A DNA stretch of 64,000 nt from Paenibacillus alba (GCF_013204855.1 NZ_JABMKZ010000004.1:62001-126000); one strand, 5' to 3'. Shown: positions 51,111 through 60,212, counted from the first letter of the stretch. Notes: generated from the sequence alone by a model not told the origin. Translations and numbers: made by a program.

Positions 51111-52340
51111 TCAATTGTAGACGTTAAATTCTCTCACGGACCACCAATTGGTGCCCGTACCGGTTTGCACAACTTTGATGTATCGGGCAGTCTTTGACGC
51201 GAAGTTGACAGTAATTAGCGGAGCTGTGCCTGTGCCGCTCGCAATCGCACTTCCCCAATTGGTACCGTCGCTGGAGACAAACACCTGGTATCCCCGGGCA
51301 TAGTCATTATTGTTGCCAGTGCAGTCTATGGTGAGCTTGTTGAAGGTTTTCGACGCGTTCATGTCGACGATAAAATATTGTCCTGGGACCATGTCCGTGC
51401 CTGTTGTCCAGCGGGAGTTTGTGTTGCCATCCAGCATGTTGGCAGGGGTACTGTTCACTGGCGAGGTAGTTGCTGTCCAGCCGGTGCGGTCCAGTGCCGT
51501 GCTGCTGGCGGCTTTTGTATACGCACGTACGTAATCAATATAAAATTTTTGCGGTAAAGCGGAGTCATCTGGGCTTGTTTTACCTGTAAACGGTGTATTG
51601 GGTCCGCCAATTGCGAGATTGAGCATCAAATAAAATTTTTGATCGAACGGTGCCGGATAGGGAGCGGAAGGCGTAAACCAATTTGTTTTCGTTGAATAGA
51701 GCACATCGTCTACATACCATCGGATCGCGCCTTCCTCCCACTCAACTGCAAAGGTGTGATACGCATCCGCAAAAGATTGGCCGCTGGGCAGTAAGTAACT
51801 TGCTCCGGAATACGTATTGTTCGGCCAATCGTTTCCATAGTGGATGGTACCGGACACTTTGTCCATCTGGTCTCCGCGATTTTCCATCATATCGATCTCG
51901 CCGCTCTTCGGCCAGCCGCCGTAAACGGCATCCGTCGAAAGCATCCAAATCGCCGGCCACATGCCCCTTCCTTGAGGAAGTTTGGCGCGAATCTCAAAAC
52001 GCCCATATTTCCAATCACCTTTATTCTTGGAAATTAATTTTGCGGACGTGTACGATTGTCCACTATAATTCTCCTTTTTCGCTGCGATGACAAGCGATCC
52101 GTTTTCCTGGTACGAATTGTCTCTTCGGCTGGTATAGTATTCAAGCTCGCTATTGCCGAATCCACCGCCTTGGTCGATGAGACTCCACTTTGTGGAATCT
52201 GGGGCCGAGCCATTCGTTCCGTTGAATTCGTCGGACCAGACCAGCTGCCAGTTGTCGGTAGGAGCAGATAAAGCGGAATAAGCGGGAAGCAGGCTCAAAC
52301 CTAGTAACAGTAAGAGTGTAGACGAAAAATGTTTTTTCAT
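51111..52340 (-). CDS. Secreted GH16 beta-glucanase with discoidin (F5/8C) module
   Basis: A 409-residue exported laminarinase/lichenase-like enzyme. Signal peptide 1-26 (SSTLLLLLGLSLLPAYSALSA), GH16 domain 27-275 with E148-I-D150-M-M-E153 in KSGEIDMMENRG and WPAIWML, and an F5/8 type C carbohydrate-binding module 283-409. The catalytic motif E-I-D-M-M-E is that of beta-1,3(4)-glucanases. GGAGG precedes the ATG. Downstream of the beta-helix protein in the same unit, and its module is almost identical to that of the upstream gene. Confidence 0.94.
   Translation of the reverse strand: MKKHFSSTLLLLLGLSLLPAYSALSAPTDNWQLVWSDEFNGTNGSAPDSTKWSLIDQGGGFGNSELEYYTSRRDNSYQENGSLVIAAKKENYSGQSYTSAKLISKNKGDWKYGRFEIRAKLPQGRGMWPAIWMLSTDAVYGGWPKSGEIDMMENRGDQMDKVSGTIHYGNDWPNNTYSGASYLLPSGQSFADAYHTFAVEWEEGAIRWYVDDVLYSTKTNWFTPSAPYPAPFDQKFYLMLNLAIGGPNTPFTGKTSPDDSALPQKFYIDYVRAYTKAASSTALDRTGWTATTSPVNSTPANMLDGNTNSRWTTGTDMVPGQYFIVDMNASKTFNKLTIDCTGNNNDYARGYQVFVSSDGTNWGSAIASGTGTAPLITVNFASKTARYIKVVQTGTGTNWWSVREFNVYN
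51117..51497 (-). repeat. Duplicated F5/8C module DNA, copy 1
   Basis: About 380 bp coding for the GH16 discoidin module, roughly 90% identical at DNA level to 52444-52824, offset 1327 bp. Seven or so residue differences. Confidence 0.9.
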
Positions 52341-52392
52341 AGTTGAATACCTCCAATTTCCTAAGTTGGTAGGGCCTATTCACAAGCAACAA

Positions 52393-52419
52393 GGGGAGTG
52401 AAAGTTGTTATCACTCCCC
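52393..52419 (-). terminator. Intercistronic hairpin
   Basis: Stem GGGGAGTGA/TCACTCCCC with loop AAGTTGTTA, between the beta-helix gene and the GH16 gene. T-run weak; may be a partial terminator or mRNA-stability element. Confidence 0.6.
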
Positions 52420-52434
52420 CAAACTTGCAACTCC

Positions 52435-54903
52435 TTATCCGTTATAAACGTTAAACTCTCTCACGGACCACCAATTAGTGGCATTAGCAGTTTGCACAAC
52501 TTTGATGTATCGGGCGGTCTTCGATGCGAAGTTGACGGTAATTAGCGGAGCTGTGCCCGTGCCGCTCGCAATCGCGCTCCCCCAGTTGGTTCCGTCGTTG
52601 GAGACAAACACCTGGTATCCCCTGGCATAGTCATTATTGTTGCCAGTGCAGTCTATGGTGAGCTTGCTGAAGGTTTTCGAAGCGTTCATGTCGACGATAA
52701 AATATTGTCCTGGCACCATGTCCGTCCCAGTCGTCCAGCGGGTGGTCGTATTGCCATCCAGCATGTTGGCAGGGGTACTGTTTACCGGAGAGGTAGTCGC
52801 CGTCCAGCCAGTACGGTCGAGCACCGTTCCGCCTGCCGCCTGCGTTATAGCGGTGGCTGTGTTACTGGCTGCTGAAATGTTGCCAGCCGCATCTTTCGCT
52901 TTTACGGTGTAGCTGTATGTCGTCGAGGCAGTCAGCCCCGTATCGCTGTACGAATTCGATGTGGAACTGCCGACTAGCGTACCGTTCCGGTAAATATCAT
53001 ATCCACTTACACCCACGTTGTCCGTCGAGGCGGTCCAACTGAGGTTGATCTGGCTGCTCGAAACGGCTGTCGCCGTCAGGTTTGCCGGAACGCTAGGCGG
53101 CTGGGTATCGCCCGTGCCGCTGCCTTGGAATTCGGCAACGGTCTGTCTCATGGCGGCACTAGGTGAATTAGCGTACACGCGCCCACCAGTATCGTTGATG
53201 ATGTGAGTAATTTCGCTGCCTGCCATTCCGGATAACCAGATGTCAGTCATATGGTGAACTTTGACACCTGTCACGTTGGGCACTTCGATCGCATTGTTAA
53301 GCTTGACCGCCGCGTCCCTGAAGAAGGAATATACGCCAAGCCCCCAGGGTTCATGCGTGGTTACCGTATCTGCCACCTTGTAGGAAGGATATCCGTTTTC
53401 CGTTCCATTCTTGCTCATCCACGAAGACTGGTTAGGCACGTCGTAAGGAATTTCGGACTGATAGAAATAGGTTCTTCCGCCGTTGCCGTTCCACAGTGTC
53501 TGATATTTGTTGTGATGCTCAACGAACAAACCGTAAATGGTGACATTATTTCCGTTGACTACAAGTCCGTAATTGGACACGTTAACCGCCCAACCGGTTC
53601 CTGTGCCGTGGTCGGCTCGCCAAATCCAAAAATGATCGCCGATGACGTTGTTGCTGTTGATCTTCAGGTCGGTATCTGCCAGGCCTGCTCCGGCGCCGCC
53701 TACTCGGAAGAAAAGATCCTGTAGGGAGGTCGGGTTGGAGGAGTGGTTCAACGAACTGCCAGTAGGTCCGACTTCCAACAACGAAGGTGAATTAGACGGG
53801 CCGGCATCGAACAATATTCCCGAGATATTCACGCCGTCCACATCGGAAACGGACATCGCAATTTTCCCGTTATCGGGAATCAGGGTCGGCATGCCGATGC
53901 CCAATACGACGGTGTTGGCATTTGTAATACGAATGGTATCGTTCAGGTGGAAAATGCCAGGCACAAACAGGAGGTGCTTACCTTGGCTGAGCGCCGAGTT
54001 GATGCTGGCTGCTGTGGCCGTTTCAGGACGAGCGATATAGAATTGATCGATGGAGATGGATGTGCCCGGTGTCGATCCACTTGCCCAGCTTACGCCTTTG
54101 GCGTTCGTCCGAAGCGATGGGACAAAAACGCTGTACTGCCCAGAGCTGTTGATGTAAAGATATGGTTTCTCGCGAACGATGGGTGTACTATCGACGATTG
54201 TGTAAGGAGGATCTGGGAAAGTAGCCGCTGGTGGCGTAGTGTCTCCAATCATCACTGTGTTCCAGACGGAGCCTCCCCATGATGCATACTGGTCATTCCG
54301 GTTAAACCATTGCTGCTGCGAGGCGGGAGTGATTTTATTACTTATGATGGAATCGGCCATGTAGCCACCGCTAGCCCAACCGGCATTAAAGTTCGAGTCA
54401 AAGTCGAACAACTCAAGATTGCCTTGAACTTGCAAGCGCCTCATAGGTGCCGCCTGCGAAACCGCCCATCGCATCTTGCCGCTTGACGGCGTAACCTTCA
54501 GATTCTCGATCGAGCGCCAAAAGTTCTGTGTCGCGTTGCCGTTAGCCCATTTAGCGTCTACGTTGAGTCCGCCTGTAATATTCACGTCTCCGGGATTCTG
54601 TCCCAGCCCGCCAATATGTGTATAGAAACCTTCCCGAATATTTACATTGTAGGTTCCGGGCTTGAAGAGCATCGCGTATCTCTGTGTACCGAACTGATTA
54701 GTTTCCTGTGTGTTGAAAATGTTAGTTGCCACACTCTCAATGTCGGTGGCGGGCATCGTTGGATCGAAGACGTAAACATTCGGACCGAATATCGTAGTAT
54801 TCGCGTCACTGATGGATACCGCTCCGGCGGCACCGGAAAAAGCGGTCAATAAACTCGTAGCCATGGCCATAACAGAGACAGCCGATAGGACTTTTTTGAT
54901 CAT
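52435..54903 (-). CDS. Secreted beta-helix protein with FN3 and discoidin modules
   Basis: An 822-residue exported protein. Signal peptide 1-28 (VLSAVSVMAMATSLLTAFSGAAGA). Residues about 30-600 look like a right-handed parallel beta-helix: repeated N-x-V/I-x-G turns such as VDGVNISGILFDAGPSN, LVVNGNNVTIYGLFVEHH and VKVHHMTDIWLSGMAG. Then a fibronectin type III domain (about 612-700; PPSVPANLTATAVSSSQINLSW) and F5/8 type C module (705-822). Related proteins in actinomycetes are often labelled adenylyl cyclase, without evidence known to me; a glycoside hydrolase or lyase of the GH55/pectate-lyase fold type is more likely. AGGAGG precedes the ATG. First gene of the unit with the GH16 enzyme, so likely acts on the same beta-glucan. 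Confidence 0.85.
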   Translation of the reverse strand: MIKKVLSAVSVMAMATSLLTAFSGAAGAVSISDANTTIFGPNVYVFDPTMPATDIESVATNIFNTQETNQFGTQRYAMLFKPGTYNVNIREGFYTHIGGLGQNPGDVNITGGLNVDAKWANGNATQNFWRSIENLKVTPSSGKMRWAVSQAAPMRRLQVQGNLELFDFDSNFNAGWASGGYMADSIISNKITPASQQQWFNRNDQYASWGGSVWNTVMIGDTTPPAATFPDPPYTIVDSTPIVREKPYLYINSSGQYSVFVPSLRTNAKGVSWASGSTPGTSISIDQFYIARPETATAASINSALSQGKHLLFVPGIFHLNDTIRITNANTVVLGIGMPTLIPDNGKIAMSVSDVDGVNISGILFDAGPSNSPSLLEVGPTGSSLNHSSNPTSLQDLFFRVGGAGAGLADTDLKINSNNVIGDHFWIWRADHGTGTGWAVNVSNYGLVVNGNNVTIYGLFVEHHNKYQTLWNGNGGRTYFYQSEIPYDVPNQSSWMSKNGTENGYPSYKVADTVTTHEPWGLGVYSFFRDAAVKLNNAIEVPNVTGVKVHHMTDIWLSGMAGSEITHIINDTGGRVYANSPSAAMRQTVAEFQGSGTGDTQPPSVPANLTATAVSSSQINLSWTASTDNVGVSGYDIYRNGTLVGSSTSNSYSDTGLTASTTYSYTVKAKDAAGNISAASNTATAITQAAGGTVLDRTGWTATTSPVNSTPANMLDGNTTTRWTTGTDMVPGQYFIVDMNASKTFSKLTIDCTGNNNDYARGYQVFVSNDGTNWGSAIASGTGTAPLITVNFASKTARYIKVVQTANATNWWSVREFNVYNG
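52444..52824 (-). repeat. Duplicated F5/8C module DNA, copy 2
   Basis: Second copy of the discoidin-module sequence. See 51117-51497. Confidence 0.9.
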
Positions 54904-54933
54904 AACTTCGTATTCCTCCTCTATTGAATCAAG

Positions 54934-55017
54934 TTACAGTTCGTTTACTCTCTCTCCTTTGCAAATCTTTTTCTGAATAAGATCCCTAAACTTGAATTTG
55001 GGCAGTTCCCAAAACAT
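54934..55017 (-). CDS. 27-residue ORF with strong ribosome site ahead of the beta-helix gene
   Basis: Minus-strand ORF beginning MFWELPKFKFRDLIQKK and ending 31 bp before the ATG at 54903. AAAAGGAGGTGG lies 2-8 nt before its ATG at 55017, as good as any site in the window. Too short for ORF callers. It is rich in Lys/Phe and could be a small protein or a leader peptide that couples translation of the beta-helix gene. No homologue known to me. Confidence 0.55.
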   Translation of the reverse strand: MFWELPKFKFRDLIQKKICKGERVNEL

Positions 55018-55253
55018 AACCACCTCCTTTTCAATTTAAAATCGTAATCCTGTCCATGAAGATCACATGAAAGCGTTACCAAAAAGGCGCAAGACGGTGG
55101 ATAGTAAAGGTTCTTGTCTGTACTAAGGTACGATTCCACACGTCCTTACTTTGAAGTATAATGAAAAGCATTATCCCATATAAGAAAATAAATTGACCAT
55201 TTTTAATACTTTTTTAACCAATTAGTGGAAATTGCTACGCTTATATAAACAAA
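55018..55253. other. Promoter region of the glucanase unit
   Basis: AT-rich. A -10-like TATACT near 55155 (minus strand) is the best candidate; no operator was recognised. Confidence 0.35.
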
Positions 55254-55276
55254 GAGCGGGCTTCAGCTCCCCGCTC
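55254..55276 (-). terminator. Terminator overlapping the ABC-2 permease stop
   Basis: Stem GAGCGGG/CCCGCTC overlaps the last codons of the permease gene at 55263, then TTTGTTTATA on the minus strand. Confidence 0.7.
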
Positions 55277-56066
55277 CTTCGTATTGACTCAATCCTTTTC
55301 TAAATATAGCTATGCCTAAAACCACGCAGTAAATTGCAGCCAACGGAGTCAGCAATCCTATCCAGCCCCAGCTCATTTTGTCGAACAAGTAGGCCGCTGG
55401 AAAAAAGCTTACAAATGCATACGGAAGTATCAAGGAGAAAAATAACTGTACACCAAACGAATAGATCGTAATAGGAAATTTGGCGAATTCGGCCAAGCTG
55501 CTGACCATCATCGGCAATGAATTATTAGGGGCATGTGTCCAGAAAACAAGCGAATTGGATATAAGGTTAATTGCGGTACGCGTAACCATGGCTGAGATAA
55601 ATAATACGAATCCTATCAGCGCCTTATCCCAAGTCCACTCGATATGAACATAGCGAAGTGCATTTACAAGCATAATACCTCCTACCACCATGTTGCCTAA
55701 ACCGTTCATTCCGACAGCACCACTAAGCACCTGAAGCACCGGCGATATGGGGCGGAGCAGCATTCGATCCAATTCTCCCGAGTTGACCAGAAAACCAATC
55801 CGCCATGTCCCTTCAAAAAAGAACTGAGAAACGCCTGTCGTAAAATTAATGATCGCATAAATAAAAATTACTTCCCAGAAATCCCAACCGTGGATTTGCG
55901 GTATTTTTTGATAGATGACCCAAATAAAAATGAGTCCCATCGCCTGCGTCAAACCTGCTGCAATAACGAGTAGCAGGAAGTCCGCCTGATATTCCAATAT
56001 GGCTTTCAATTGCTGGCTCATCAGCCGCATATATAAGTACATCGATCGACTTATCTTCCTCTTCAA
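55263..56066 (-). CDS. ABC-2 family permease (DUF990 type)
   Basis: A 267-residue membrane protein with six helices. The TTG at 56066 follows AAAGAGGTG by 5 nt. The pattern GELDRMLLRPISPVLQV in the cytoplasmic loop is the mark of the PF06182 group of ABC-2 exporters. Third gene of an ATPase-permease-permease operon; the two permeases form a heterodimeric exporter. Substrate unknown; drug, lipid or polysaccharide export is reported for related systems. Confidence 0.9.
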   Translation of the reverse strand: MKRKISRSMYLYMRLMSQQLKAILEYQADFLLLVIAAGLTQAMGLIFIWVIYQKIPQIHGWDFWEVIFIYAIINFTTGVSQFFFEGTWRIGFLVNSGELDRMLLRPISPVLQVLSGAVGMNGLGNMVVGGIMLVNALRYVHIEWTWDKALIGFVLFISAMVTRTAINLISNSLVFWTHAPNNSLPMMVSSLAEFAKFPITIYSFGVQLFFSLILPYAFVSFFPAAYLFDKMSWGWIGLLTPLAAIYCVVLGIAIFRKGLSQYEGAGS

Positions 56067-56102
56067 CCGGCCACCTCTTTCCCTTTTCAGCTTCGTTACC
56101 TC

Positions 56103-56897
56103 TTAGCCACCGTGTATCGTCACTTTTTTCACCGCTATGTTCCACAGCAGTTTACCAAGCAGCCATAACACCACGCCCCATATTAGCTGGACCGCGACCA
56201 TTCGAACAGCTTCCATGGAAGAAGCCTGACCCAAATAGATCGAAGCCGGAATGTGAACGATCCCCTGAAACGGAAGCAGCAGACAAAGCGATTTCAACCA
56301 ATCAGGGAAAAATGCCAAAGGAGCCAATGCACCTGAGAGCAGGTTGGTGATAGCTGCTCTCGCCAGTGAAATACCGTAGAAGCTATCTGTCCAAAAGCAG
56401 CATAAGCCCGCGAGATAGACGACTCCAAATTTTACAAGCAGCGCGGCAAGCAAGCTTATTGCAAATAATATCCAGGCCGTGAAGCCTACAGGCATCTGAA
56501 CTCCTGAGAACAAGGCGAGTACCAAGATGGTCAGCACAATGGTCACCGTTCCTTCAAATAAGCTCGTCCCCAACGTTTCAGAGAAGCGTGCCTTTTGAAA
56601 GTCCAACGGCTTCAACAAATCCAAGGAAACGCTGCCATCGCGTATTTTCCCAGCAATACGGCCCTCCGAAGTAAAGGACAAAACTGAATTTGATATAAAC
56701 GTTATTAATAAATACGCTTTCATAGCTTCCCAAGTAAACCCGCCTACCTCTGTTCTCTCCGCGTAAATCGCTTTCCACAAATACATCATGGATACAAGGA
56801 GGAGAAGGCTGCCTACAATATTGATGATAAATGAACTTCGGTAGGCGATGCTGTTTTGCATAGACATTTGGGCTAGTGACACATATTTTCTAATCAT
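56103..56897 (-). CDS. ABC-2 family permease (DUF990 type), second subunit
   Basis: A 264-residue permease with six helices. ATG 56897 overlaps the ATPase stop by eight bases, so coupled translation is likely; ribosome site is weak (GGTGG). The marker loop reads RDGSVSLDLLKPLDFQKARF. Forms the pair with the following permease gene (36 bp gap). The upstream in-frame start at 56927 would lie inside the ATPase gene and lacks a site. Confidence 0.9.
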   Translation of the reverse strand: MIRKYVSLAQMSMQNSIAYRSSFIINIVGSLLLLVSMMYLWKAIYAERTEVGGFTWEAMKAYLLITFISNSVLSFTSEGRIAGKIRDGSVSLDLLKPLDFQKARFSETLGTSLFEGTVTIVLTILVLALFSGVQMPVGFTAWILFAISLLAALLVKFGVVYLAGLCCFWTDSFYGISLARAAITNLLSGALAPLAFFPDWLKSLCLLLPFQGIVHIPASIYLGQASSMEAVRMVAVQLIWGVVLWLLGKLLWNIAVKKVTIHGG

Positions 56898-57930
56898 TCG
56901 CCACCATCGCTTTCGGCCGCTCCGCATCCGTTAATACAAGCTCCCCTTCATAAACCCTGCGAATCACGTGCTCGATCTTCGGCTCATCGATGCGGAAGTC
57001 AATCACTTCACCCAATCGCATGACACGGCTCACTACTTCGCTGGCTGATACCTCAAACCGGTCAAAGCGAATCGCAATATGCTGACCGTCCTTCTGTTCT
57101 ACGAAGACTCCTGGCCAGTCGGTTAACAGATGTTCATTGCCCGATAGCGGCTGACTCAGCTGGAAGTGAATCGTCCTTTCCCGCGCAAAGGCATCCTTGA
57201 CAGCCTGAAGGCTCCCATCATAGATGATCCTTCCTTGATCGATAATAACAAGCCTGCGGCAAATATCCTCGATGTCCTCCAAATCATGCGTCGTTAAAAT
57301 AATCGTCGTTCCCTGTTCGCGGTTCATTTGCTTAATAAACTCTCGAATCTTCACTTTCACTGCAATATCCAAGCCGATGGTCGGTTCGTCTAAATAGACA
57401 ATTCGAGGGTTGTGCAGCAGAGCAGCAGCTAAATCCGCTCTCATCCGTTGTCCCAGCGATAGTTTGCGGGTAGGTAGATGCAGAAATTCATCCAGCGAGA
57501 GCAGCTCCGTAAAACGATCCATATTGTACCGATAAACCGCATCCGGAACTTCGTAAATATCTTTGAGCAGCGCAAAGGATTCTACGATCGGAAGATCGAA
57601 CCACAACTGTGTTCGTTGGCCGAATACAGCCCCGATGGTTCTCGCATTGTCCGTTCTTTGCTTATGGGGAACCACGCCATCAACCATAACACTGCCGGAT
57701 GTCGGTACCAAAATACCTGAGAGCATCTTGATCGTAGTCGATTTACCAGCTCCATTAGGTCCTACATAAGCTACGGCTTCCCCTGCTTCAATACTCAGGC
57801 TGATGCCGTTTACCGCCTGCTTCTCTCTGTATTCCTGGGTAAACATGTGTTTAACCGCACCTACTAAACCGGGAGCTTTGACCGCTTGCCGAAATGTTTT
57901 GGTTAGATCCTGTACTTCAATTAGACTCAT
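56890..57930 (-). CDS. ABC transporter ATP-binding protein of the ABC-2 exporter
   Basis: A 346-residue ATPase. Walker A GPNGAGKST, Q-loop FGQRTQLWFDLP, signature LSLGQRMRADLAAALLH, Walker B IVYLDEPTIGLD, H-loop TTHD. After the nucleotide-binding domain comes an extra C-terminal domain (about 235-346) of the type seen in the DUF990 exporters. ATG 57930 follows AGGTGA by 4 nt. Upstream lies a palindrome at 57957-57974 that may bind a repressor. Confidence 0.93.
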   Translation of the reverse strand: MSLIEVQDLTKTFRQAVKAPGLVGAVKHMFTQEYREKQAVNGISLSIEAGEAVAYVGPNGAGKSTTIKMLSGILVPTSGSVMVDGVVPHKQRTDNARTIGAVFGQRTQLWFDLPIVESFALLKDIYEVPDAVYRYNMDRFTELLSLDEFLHLPTRKLSLGQRMRADLAAALLHNPRIVYLDEPTIGLDIAVKVKIREFIKQMNREQGTTIILTTHDLEDIEDICRRLVIIDQGRIIYDGSLQAVKDAFARERTIHFQLSQPLSGNEHLLTDWPGVFVEQKDGQHIAIRFDRFEVSASEVVSRVMRLGEVIDFRIDEPKIEHVIRRVYEGELVLTDAERPKAMVAND

Positions 57931-57956
57931 CCGTTCACCTGCCATTCTTATTTGGC

Positions 57957-57974
57957 TTACCAAATACTTGGTAA
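57957..57974. promoter_or_regulatory. Palindrome upstream of the ABC-2 exporter operon
   Basis: TTACCAA-ATAC-TTGGTAA, a perfect 7-bp inverted repeat 26 bp before the ATPase ATG. Size and position fit an operator of a TetR/PadR/MarR repressor; none is adjacent. Confidence 0.55.
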
Positions 57975-58140
57975 TTTTCCATACTACAGAATAATACCTT
58001 AAGGATGGATATTTCGACAATCACTATTTTATTTTAAAAAAGGAATGGTCACTCTACGTAAATTGCCATCGTAACGATCTAACGTAATAGAAGTCCAACT
58101 TCCGTAATGGGGTCAAGCAGGGATTGCCTTCGCCGCTAGT

Positions 58141-58536
58141 TTAATCTTTCCTCCTCCATAATCCCCCAGAACAGGGGGTAAATCCACTCCTTGTATAAAA
58201 GGAAGTATGTTTTGAATCGTATGTCAATGTTACAATCTCTAACCCAACACGTTCTGCCTCTTGCAGTAATTTCCTAACTAAGGATTCGCCAATTCCTTTT
58301 TTCTGAAATTCCGGATGCACAATTATGTCTTCCATGTATCCATGCTGCAACCCCATCCCAGCAACATAGCCGAAGGCTATAAGCTTATTTTCCTCATCTC
58401 TGAGACCAGCCCAAAAGTTACATCGTTCAAATAATGTTGGATAATCTGAATATCTGCCGTCCCAGCCAACAATTTCCCTCAAATTGGGAACTTCATCCGC
58501 TGCTATTGGCAGATTAATTACAATTTCCTGCTTCAA
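58141..58536 (-). CDS. GNAT-family N-acetyltransferase
   Basis: A 131-residue acetyltransferase. TTG 58536 follows AAAGGAG with 9-nt spacing and yields a normal GNAT length; a longer frame to 58683 has no ribosome site. Motif A is VHPEFQKKGIGESLVRKLL (Q/RxxGxG/A), motif B FYTRSGF. It acetylates a small amine using acetyl-CoA; with the neighbouring phosphotransferase and kinase genes it may belong to an aminoglycoside-type defence cluster, but this is inference. Confidence 0.9.
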   Translation of the reverse strand: MKQEIVINLPIAADEVPNLREIVGWDGRYSDYPTLFERCNFWAGLRDEENKLIAFGYVAGMGLQHGYMEDIIVHPEFQKKGIGESLVRKLLQEAERVGLEIVTLTYDSKHTSFYTRSGFTPCSGGLWRRKD

Positions 58537-58673
58537 TGTATTATTCTCCTTTATTTTTTCTAAATTTGTTCTACACGATCTTGAAACTATCCTGCTGAGC
58601 GTTACTTCAACGGGAATAGGTTGCTGCTGCCAGGTTATTGCGCTATCGTTCCCAGTTAACGGAATATTCGATT

Positions 58674-59474
58674 CTAATTCCAATCTTCGAAATGTTCTGT
58701 TACAAAACGAATCTCACTCTCATAGTGCGCCAAGTGACCCTCATCAACCATTTTTTGAAAGGCTGGATTCCCGTCGGCGGCACCATTTCCCAACGTATCA
58801 CAAAGTACTTTCAAACGTTGAGTAATCCACTGTCGCAAATTATTAGGGACTGGAGTTCCATAAGATTCAAAAACCAAATGAATTCGCCGACGGCGCTCCG
58901 CAGCGTGTATTTCATATTGGTATGCTACAGTTTTTCCAGAAGAATGGTCAGGTGAGAAACTCGCAAGCGGAACCGATGTGTAAAGGAAGTACGCAATGTC
59001 CCACATACGCGGAGCTGGGCCTGCCATGTCAAAATCAATCAGCGCCACAGGAGACCCCTTTTGAAAGACAACATTATACAAGGCTGCGTCATTATGACAG
59101 ATCACTTCGTGTTCGGCATCATTGGCATAGCTAAGCTGCCATCTGTCCTCTGTATTAGGAATGAACCCTTTAGTTGCATCATGGAAACGGCGCAAAAGGC
59201 GTGCCAAACCCATAAGCGTTTCGTCCGACCACATGTACGGTTCAAGGTTTGGATAATTGTTTCCTGGAACTTCCCCTGAAATATAAGTCAATATTTCACG
59301 TCCAGAGTCATCAATTCCTAGAAATCTTGGTGCTCCCTCAAAGCCTTGTGTTTCCAAATGTTTAAGTAGTTCATGAATATTCGTGCTCCAATAACCTATG
59401 GGGCGGCGAACAGTGTTGGCCATACGGACTATGTGATTTATATTACCGCCTCTTAACACTTCTTCCTGAGTCAC
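58674..59474 (-). CDS. Aminoglycoside-phosphotransferase (APH)-family protein
   Basis: A 266-residue kinase-fold protein. Brenner motif CHNDAALYNVVF (catalytic Asp and Asn) and DFG-like LIDFDMAGP are present. GTG 59474 with GAGAGGAACG upstream. The family phosphorylates aminoglycosides, choline, fructosamine or similar small alcohols; no closer assignment is possible. Between a GNAT gene and a P-loop kinase gene, all on the minus strand. Confidence 0.9.
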   Translation of the reverse strand: MTQEEVLRGGNINHIVRMANTVRRPIGYWSTNIHELLKHLETQGFEGAPRFLGIDDSGREILTYISGEVPGNNYPNLEPYMWSDETLMGLARLLRRFHDATKGFIPNTEDRWQLSYANDAEHEVICHNDAALYNVVFQKGSPVALIDFDMAGPAPRMWDIAYFLYTSVPLASFSPDHSSGKTVAYQYEIHAAERRRRIHLVFESYGTPVPNNLRQWITQRLKVLCDTLGNGAADGNPAFQKMVDEGHLAHYESEIRFVTEHFEDWN

Positions 59475-59519
59475 TAGGTCTCGTTCCTCTCTTTCTGAGC
59501 GCTATCGTTTTCCGTTAAT

Positions 59520-60041
59520 TCAAACGTACTGAAGAACCCAAGTCTTTATTTGAGCCGCTACATCAGCTACGTCGGCAATCGTAGTATCAACAATCGGCAT
59601 TGGTGGGGTATATGCCTTATCCGCATTTTCAAGCAACCATTTTGCAAATTTCTTGTAGTCCTGAATCATTTCTTCTGGCCAATTTCTTGCACGTAATCGT
59701 CTCTCACGAGTTTCATCATCACAATGTAAATTTAGGTAATATATATGCTTAAAATAAGGAAAGTCAATGCATTTTTCAATATCCCAAGTCATTGCTGTTC
59801 CGCATATAATTGTCATACGTCTGCTTTCAGCTATATTTCTCGCAACTCGAAGCCAAACGTTTCTTATTTGCTGCTCATCTGAAATACCAATCTCGCGAAG
59901 ATTATCGATATCAAAGATATTAAAATCAGGCAATACTCTTCGCAGTTCATTAATAACGTAGGTTTTCCCCGATCCACTAGAACCTGTTACGATAAATAGG
60001 GGTATCTTTTGCTCTGATATTGAAATAATTTCATTAACCAT
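59520..60041 (-). CDS. P-loop nucleotide/shikimate-type kinase
   Basis: A 173-residue P-loop kinase. Walker A VTGSSGSGKTYVI, LID/acceptor region FDIDNLREIG, lid Arg-rich segment DDETRERRLRARNWP. Similar to small 'AAA/nucleoside kinase' proteins of bacilli with unknown substrate. ATG 60041 has GGTGGGG upstream. First gene of the small cluster kinase-APH-GNAT. Confidence 0.85.
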   Translation of the reverse strand: MVNEIISISEQKIPLFIVTGSSGSGKTYVINELRRVLPDFNIFDIDNLREIGISDEQQIRNVWLRVARNIAESRRMTIICGTAMTWDIEKCIDFPYFKHIYYLNLHCDDETRERRLRARNWPEEMIQDYKKFAKWLLENADKAYTPPMPIVDTTIADVADVAAQIKTWVLQYV

Positions 60042-60180
60042 TTACAACCCCACCTTAGATTAAGATAAACATCTTCGATTTATCTTATATACGTAGTCAA
60101 ACAATAACAAGAGAATCTATTGTTATAGCCAAATTTAACCAAGTGAATTGAACTCTGCTTCCCTCTAGCTTAATACAAAA

Positions 60181-60212
60181 AAGGAGCAGCTGCCGCGGCG
60201 TAACTGCTCCTT
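60181..60212 (-). terminator. GC-loop hairpin
   Basis: Stem AAGGAGCAG/CTGCTCCTT with loop CTGCCGCGGCGTAA. Member of the four-copy family. Confidence 0.55.

Noticed and set aside
54945..55139. 64-codon minus-strand frame in the beta-helix leader
   Set aside because: No ribosome site; the overlapping 27-codon ORF in another frame has an excellent one.
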